Of a DNA stretch of 64,000 nt, positions 59,957 to 64,000 are shown one piece after another. This DNA is from Aeromonas sp. FDAARGOS 1405. Its GTDB lineage: Bacteria; Pseudomonadota; Gammaproteobacteria; Enterobacterales; Aeromonadaceae. The stretch spans positions 2,303,001-2,367,000 of the forward strand of contig NZ_CP077311.1 in assembly GCF_019048265.1 (NCBI RefSeq). The letters are read 5' to 3'. Under the pieces are notes generated by a model. It did no database searches and had not been told where the DNA came from. It saw only the letters and a list, made by a program, of their open reading frames with translations. The position numbers and the translations under genes were made by a program. The stretch's first letter is position 1. Every line of letters begins with the position of its first letter.

Positions 59957-60445
59957 ATGGACAAACGTCAAAAAGGGTATGAAACCTTCATTGCCGAACT
60001 GCAAAAGCAGTGGCAAGAGACAGAGCAGTTCCAGGGGGAGCGCCTCAACCGGATGATTGCCCGTGTTCAGGCCTATCTGGAGGCAGCCAGTGACCTCACT
60101 CAGGACGAGCTGGCGCTGATCGCCGAGTATGTGAAGCGGGATCTGGGCAACTATGACGAGGGGCGCAAGGATGAGCTGGTGGAGGAGTCTGCCTTTATGC
60201 TGGCGCTCAAAGATACCGCCTGGTCCTGGCTGGCAGATGTGACCGACCGCGCCCAGGTGGAGTGGCGCGAGCTGGCCGATGAGCTGGAGCACAAGGGTGT
60301 TTACGAAGCGGGCGACTGGGTGGGGCTCGGGGTCATGGTGTGCGACCAGTGTGGCTGGCGCCATACCGTGCTCCATCCCGAGCAGTTAGATACCTGCCCC
60401 GAATGCGGCTGCGCTGAATATCACCGCGAGCCGCTCTCGCCCTGA
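59957..60445 (+). CDS. ybeL: YbeL family (DUF1451) zinc-ribbon protein
   Basis: A 162-residue protein with a charged helical N-terminal part (ETFIAELQKQWQETEQF, EEAFMLAL-like VEESAFMLALKDTAWSWL) and a C-terminal zinc ribbon with CDQCGWRH and CPECGCAEYH. Divergent from leuS exactly as E. coli ybeL. Ribosome site AGAGGAG precedes the ATG. Function unknown. Confidence 0.95.
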   Translation: MDKRQKGYETFIAELQKQWQETEQFQGERLNRMIARVQAYLEAASDLTQDELALIAEYVKRDLGNYDEGRKDELVEESAFMLALKDTAWSWLADVTDRAQVEWRELADELEHKGVYEAGDWVGLGVMVCDQCGWRHTVLHPEQLDTCPECGCAEYHREPLSP

Positions 60446-60477
60446 GTCATGCCATCAAGGCGGACGAGATAACGAGC

Positions 60478-60503
60478 AAAAAGGCGCCATCAGGCGCCTT
60501 TTT
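60478..60503. terminator. Bidirectional terminator between ybeL and the pmbA-like gene
   Basis: AAAGGCGCC/GGCGCCTTT stem with a four-base loop; A-run and T-run at the two ends. Confidence 0.92.
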
Positions 60504-60529
60504 CTTGCTTGCAGGTTTCGTCGGGGCGT

Positions 60530-61870
60530 TTACTTGCCCGCGACGGAGAGGCCACCAAAACGGATAAGCGGGGAGTAGAAGCCCTTGCCGTCGTTGTGGT
60601 GCAGGGTATCGCCGACCGCTTCCAGCTCGCCCAGCAGGCGGTAGAAGTTGCCTGCTACCGTGATGCCGCGCACCGGCTGCAGGCGAACTCCATCGCGGCA
60701 GAGGAAGCCCGACGCGCCAAAGGAGAAGTCACCGCTCACCGCATCGGCACCGGAGTGCAGACCATCCAGCTTGACCAGCTCCAGATAGTCGCCGCTTTGC
60801 ACCTCCGCTTCCCTATGGGGGCCCGCGCTAAACACCAGATGGCGAGCGGTCACATCGAGGGCGCTGCGGGCACCGCGAGCGGCCGAACCGTTGCTGGCGA
60901 CTCCAAAGTGGCGGGCGGTGGCGCTGTTGTGGAGCAGGGTTTTCAGCTCCCCTTCGCCAATCAGCAGCAGATCCGAGCTGGCAGCTCCCTCGCCATCAAA
61001 CGCCTTGATGTTCATGCCGCCCGGCATATAGACCCTGCTCTCCAGAGTAAGCCAGCGTGACGCTACGCTCTGGCCGACCTTGCTGCGCCAGGGGTTGATC
61101 CCCTGCTGGGCCCACTTGCCCGACAGCACACCCTGAAAGCAGCCAAACAGGCTGGCGAAGCAGTTGGTGCTAAAGATGACGCTGTAGTGACCGCTCGGCA
61201 CCGCTTCACCGGGCAGCAGACCATCGGCGATGGCGTAGATCTGCTCGATCAGGGCCTGACTGTCCAGCTCGTCGAAGCGGCGGCCATACTGCCCCTGCGA
61301 GTGCATCGACTGGCGGCCATCCCGTTCCACCAGCGCCGAGGTGTAGCAGCCGACGCTGAACTCGCCGTGCTGGCAGAGGGTACCCTGACTGTTGGCGAGC
61401 CAGAGCTGGCTCTCCCCTTCGAAGAAGCTGTTGTAGGGGGCGCCGCTCACATCGGGCATGGCCAGCATGTCAGATTCGAGGCGCAGGGCCAGGGCGATCT
61501 TCTCCTCAACCGGCGTGGTATCGGGCTGGTTGATCTCGGCGCAATCTGTGGTGATCCGGCTATTGGCCACCGAGATGCGCTGATCCGCATCCACCTTGGC
61601 AAAGCGGCTGGCATCGAGCGCATCTTGCAGCATGGCATCCAGCGCCAGCTCATCGAGGGATTCCGAGTAGGCGATGCCGACCCGACCCTCTTTGATCAGG
61701 CGAATGCCGAGCTGTTGGCTGCTGGTGACCTTGTATTCACCCAGCTCGCCCTTGTCTGCCTTGAGGGAGAAGGCCTTCTCCTGATTGGCGATGATGTCTG
61801 CCTCGGCGTTGAGGTCGGCCACCTTGTCGAGCAGGCGGGTGAGCAGTTGGTTCATGTCGAGCTGGCTCAT
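60530..61870 (-). CDS. TldE/PmbA-like subunit of a TldD/E-type metalloprotease
   Basis: A 446-residue PmbA/TldD-superfamily protein lacking the HExxxH metal motif, so the non-catalytic partner. Features: the N-terminal ADIIANQEKAFSLKADKGEL and VTSSQQLGIRLIKEGRVGIAY, middle YSVIFSTNCFASLFGCFQGV, and the C-terminal VSGDFSFGASGFLCRDG with PVRGITVAGNFYRLLGEL. ATG 61870 overlaps the stop of the TldD-like gene (ATGA); an in-frame ATG five codons later is possible. It works as a heterodimer with its upstream neighbour. The pair may be a paralogue of the microcin-processing TldD/PmbA, so no symbol is given. Confidence 0.85.
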   Translation of the reverse strand: MSQLDMNQLLTRLLDKVADLNAEADIIANQEKAFSLKADKGELGEYKVTSSQQLGIRLIKEGRVGIAYSESLDELALDAMLQDALDASRFAKVDADQRISVANSRITTDCAEINQPDTTPVEEKIALALRLESDMLAMPDVSGAPYNSFFEGESQLWLANSQGTLCQHGEFSVGCYTSALVERDGRQSMHSQGQYGRRFDELDSQALIEQIYAIADGLLPGEAVPSGHYSVIFSTNCFASLFGCFQGVLSGKWAQQGINPWRSKVGQSVASRWLTLESRVYMPGGMNIKAFDGEGAASSDLLLIGEGELKTLLHNSATARHFGVASNGSAARGARSALDVTARHLVFSAGPHREAEVQSGDYLELVKLDGLHSGADAVSGDFSFGASGFLCRDGVRLQPVRGITVAGNFYRLLGELEAVGDTLHHNDGKGFYSPLIRFGGLSVAGK

Positions 61871-63270
61871 CAGGCGTTCCCTCCCACCAGGATATTGTCC
61901 ACTTTCAGCGCCGGCTGGCCCACCGAGGTGGGGACCGAGCCAGAGACCGAGCCGCACATGCCGGCGGCCAGCGCCAGATTGCGGCCCACCATGGAGATCT
62001 CTTTCAGCACCTGCGGGCCGGTGCCGATCAGGGTGGCCGACTTGAGCGGTTTGGTTATTTTGCCGTGCTCGATGAGGTAGGCCTCCTGCACATTGAAGTT
62101 GAATTCACCGGTGCCGGGCTGTACCGAGCCGCCCCCCATCTTCTTGGCGTAGATACCGTGCTCCACCGTGGCCAACATGTCGTCGAGGCTGTGGTTGCCC
62201 GGCTCGATATAGGTGTTGCGCATGCGCGAGGTGGGGGCGTATTTGTAGGATTCGCGCCGCCCCGAGCCGGTGCGGGCGTAGCCCGTCTTGAGGGCGCCCA
62301 TTCTGTCCACCAGAAAGCCGGTCAGCACGCCGTCCTTGATGAGCTGGGTGTGCTGGGTCGCCATCCCCTCGTCATCGACGTTGATGGAGCCCCAGGCATT
62401 GCCTTGCAGCCCTTCATCCACCGCATTGACCACCGGATTGGCGATGAGCTGGCCCATCTTGTCGTGGAACACCGAGGCCTTCTTGGCTACCGAGGTGGTC
62501 TCCAGCAGGTGGCCGCAAGCCTCGTGGAAGATGACGCCGCCAAAGCCGTTCTCCATGATGACCGGCAGGGTGCCGCTCGGGCAGGGAGCCGCGCCCAGTT
62601 TCACCAGTGCCTGACGAGTGGCGGTGAGGGCCAGCTCGCGCGGATCGATGCGATCGGCATGCTCCCACCCCATCAGGGCGCCGGGGGCCTCGTAACCAAC
62701 GCTCTGCTCGCTCCCTTCCATGGCGATGGTCTGGGCCATGATGCGGTTGTAGTGGCGGCGATCGGCCACTTGCAGCCCTTCGCTGTTGAAGATCTCCACC
62801 TCCTGCTCCCAGCCCAGCACGTTGCCGGAGAACTGGCTCACCTTGTCGCTCTCAGCGCGGGCCGCCGCATCCATGGCGTGCAGGTAGGCAATCTTCTGCT
62901 CCAGCAGCTTGTCGGCCGACAGGGGCAGGGCCACCGGGTTGCGATCGCTCAGGCGGGTGAAATCGAAGGCGGTGGCGGTCACCACGGGGTCGCGGCGGTC
63001 TTTGGCCGCCAGCAGGGTGACGATGCGCAGCAGCTCGTCGCGGCTGGCTTGGTTGGTGTAGCCGTAGAGCACCTTGTGGCCGTAACAGAGGCGCACGCCG
63101 ATGCCGAAATCGAGGCCACCGCTGATGTTCTCTATCTGGCTGGAGAGCAGGCTGAGCTGGCTGCGGCGCTTGCGCTCGACAAACAGCTCGGCGAAATCGG
63201 CACCCAGTGCCAGCGCGTGATCGAGCACGTCACGGGCGATGGCGGGGGCCAACAGGGAGAATGGGGTCAT
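61870..63270 (-). CDS. TldD-like metalloprotease subunit (HEACGH type)
   Basis: A 466-residue zinc protease subunit. Metal motif GGVIFHEACGHLLETTS (HExxxH); the downstream ligand Cys is probably in ALAAGMCGSVSG near residue 440. Also GSINVDDEGMATQHTQLI, TGSGRRESYKYAPTSRMRN and VGQPALKVDNILVGGNA at the C-terminus. E. coli TldD has HEAVGHGLEGD instead; HEACGH is remembered from the TldD-like pairs of other bacteria and archaea. ATG 63270 has AGGA six bases upstream; the longer upstream reading has no support. It forms an operon with the PmbA-like gene. Confidence 0.87.
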   Translation of the reverse strand: MTPFSLLAPAIARDVLDHALALGADFAELFVERKRRSQLSLLSSQIENISGGLDFGIGVRLCYGHKVLYGYTNQASRDELLRIVTLLAAKDRRDPVVTATAFDFTRLSDRNPVALPLSADKLLEQKIAYLHAMDAAARAESDKVSQFSGNVLGWEQEVEIFNSEGLQVADRRHYNRIMAQTIAMEGSEQSVGYEAPGALMGWEHADRIDPRELALTATRQALVKLGAAPCPSGTLPVIMENGFGGVIFHEACGHLLETTSVAKKASVFHDKMGQLIANPVVNAVDEGLQGNAWGSINVDDEGMATQHTQLIKDGVLTGFLVDRMGALKTGYARTGSGRRESYKYAPTSRMRNTYIEPGNHSLDDMLATVEHGIYAKKMGGGSVQPGTGEFNFNVQEAYLIEHGKITKPLKSATLIGTGPQVLKEISMVGRNLALAAGMCGSVSGSVPTSVGQPALKVDNILVGGNA

Positions 63271-63423
63271 AGAATATCCTTTTCTGGTCTGTCCGTTTGC
63301 TTCCGACATCCGGCTCTGATTGTTATGGGATGTCGAGTCCATTGTTGCAGACCAGCACAAAAAAGTCGCTATAGCGTCATGCGATGATACCGATTGAGAA
63401 AACCGGTGCGATAACTGCGCCCG

Positions 63424-63452
63424 GGCGGCCACATCCACAGGGAGTGGCCGCC
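63424..63452 (-). repeat. Inverted repeat after fldB
   Basis: GGCGGCCAC/GTGGCCGCC with an 11-base loop, about 20 bp past the fldB stop. No T-run on the minus strand, so only a possible terminator. Confidence 0.45.
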
Positions 63453-63471
63453 TTGAGATGAGTGAAAAAGA

Positions 63472-63990
63472 TCAGAGCAGGGCGTGGATTTCGCTCAGGA
63501 TCTGTTCGACCCACTGCTCGATGCGCGGATCGGTCTGGTCATACTGATTGGCATCGTCCAGCGCCAGCCCGACGAAGTGACGGCCATCGTCGATCAGTGC
63601 CTTGGAGGCATCGAATTCGTACCCTTCGTTGGGCCAGTAGCCCACCAGCTTGACCCCTTTTGGCACCAGCTGATCGTGCAGCATGCCGAGGGCGTCCTGG
63701 AACCATTCGCCATAACCGAGCTGATCGCCGAGGCCAAACAGGGCGACGATGCGTCCCTCCAGATGGAGATCGGTGATATCTTCCCAGCGGGACTCCCAGT
63801 CCTCCTGCAGTTCGCCAAAATCCCAGGTGGAGATGCCGAGGATCAGGATCTCGTAATCCTCCATCCGGCGCAGGGAGACATCCTTGATATTGTGAATATC
63901 CACCAGCTCGGGGCCGATGAGGGCGCGGATCTTCTCGGCAGCCATCTCGGTGTAGCAGGTGGTGGAACCGTAAAACAGACCAATCTTCAT
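63472..63990 (-). CDS. fldB: Flavodoxin FldB
   Basis: A 172-residue FMN electron carrier. FMN phosphate loop [72 protein letters not shown]. These and the length (173 in E. coli) fit FldB rather than FldA. ATG at 63990, ten bases from the window end; upstream context is not visible. Confidence 0.96.
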   Translation of the reverse strand: MKIGLFYGSTTCYTEMAAEKIRALIGPELVDIHNIKDVSLRRMEDYEILILGISTWDFGELQEDWESRWEDITDLHLEGRIVALFGLGDQLGYGEWFQDALGMLHDQLVPKGVKLVGYWPNEGYEFDASKALIDDGRHFVGLALDDANQYDQTDPRIEQWVEQILSEIHALL

Positions 63991-64000
63991 CGCTCTACTC

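Overview
The window looks like a chromosomal segment of an Aeromonas-type gammaproteobacterium. This is inferred from the high GC, the Enterobacteriales/Vibrionales-like protein sequences, and a mix of E. coli-like blocks (leuS-lptE-holA-nadD-rsfS-rlmH-mrdA-mrdB, rlpA-dacA-ybeD-lipB-lipA, tesA/ybbA-ybbP, cysJIH, trmB-yggL, yjjP-yjjB) joined in an order that is not that of E. coli. No rRNA, tRNA, CRISPR array, transposase, integrase or phage gene was found. Almost every base lies in or next to a recognisable core gene, and the accessory content is modest.

Layout. 1-3.4 kb: the 3' part of an HcaT-type transporter, then a minus-strand group made of a 38-residue membrane mini-ORF, a DUF2975 membrane protein, a YozG-like XRE regulator and a predicted HExxH lipoprotein. 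3.4-10.8 kb: a large symporter-histidine kinase-receiver hybrid, then tesA divergent from ybbA-ybbP. 10.8-16.1 kb: YfcH epimerase, CSS-EAL phosphodiesterase, PLP aminotransferase, M28 peptidase lipoprotein. 16.3-25.4 kb: trmB-yggL, glsB plus a three-domain rhodanese, a subtilase, small envelope proteins, mog, DUF3135, yjjP-yjjB and folA. 25.4-29.3 kb: an AT-rich leader and the proVWX glycine betaine importer. 29.3-33.7 kb: cysJIH. 33.8-36.5 kb: prfB (with its programmed frameshift) and lysS. 36.7-45.2 kb: a chemoreceptor, gltS, ansA, an inverted-repeat element, yeaC, a long-form GAPDH, DUF2989 lipoprotein and a NUDIX hydrolase. 45.2-60.5 kb: the long minus-strand envelope/housekeeping series from leuS to lipA, with ybeL divergent. 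60.5-64 kb: a TldD/PmbA-type protease pair and fldB.

How the genes work together. The 45-60 kb series links cell elongation (PBP2, RodA), murein trimming (MltB, RlpA, DacA), LPS assembly (LptE), ribosome/translation factors (LeuS, RsfS, RlmH), NAD synthesis, replication (HolA) and lipoate attachment. proVWX gives osmoprotection and cysJIH gives assimilatory sulfate reduction.

The most unusual observations are two translationally coupled mini-ORFs that arose as tandem partial gene copies. One is a 44-residue copy of the RodA C-terminus inserted between mrdB and mltB (50808-50942). The other is a 38-residue copy of the DUF2975 N-terminus (3096-3212). Further points are a roughly 156-bp inverted-repeat element after ansA, a 38-bp perfect palindrome after the chemoreceptor gene, an XRE/DUF2975/HExxH-lipoprotein locus with a palindromic promoter region, and a TldD/PmbA pair whose metal motif differs from that of E. 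coli TldD.
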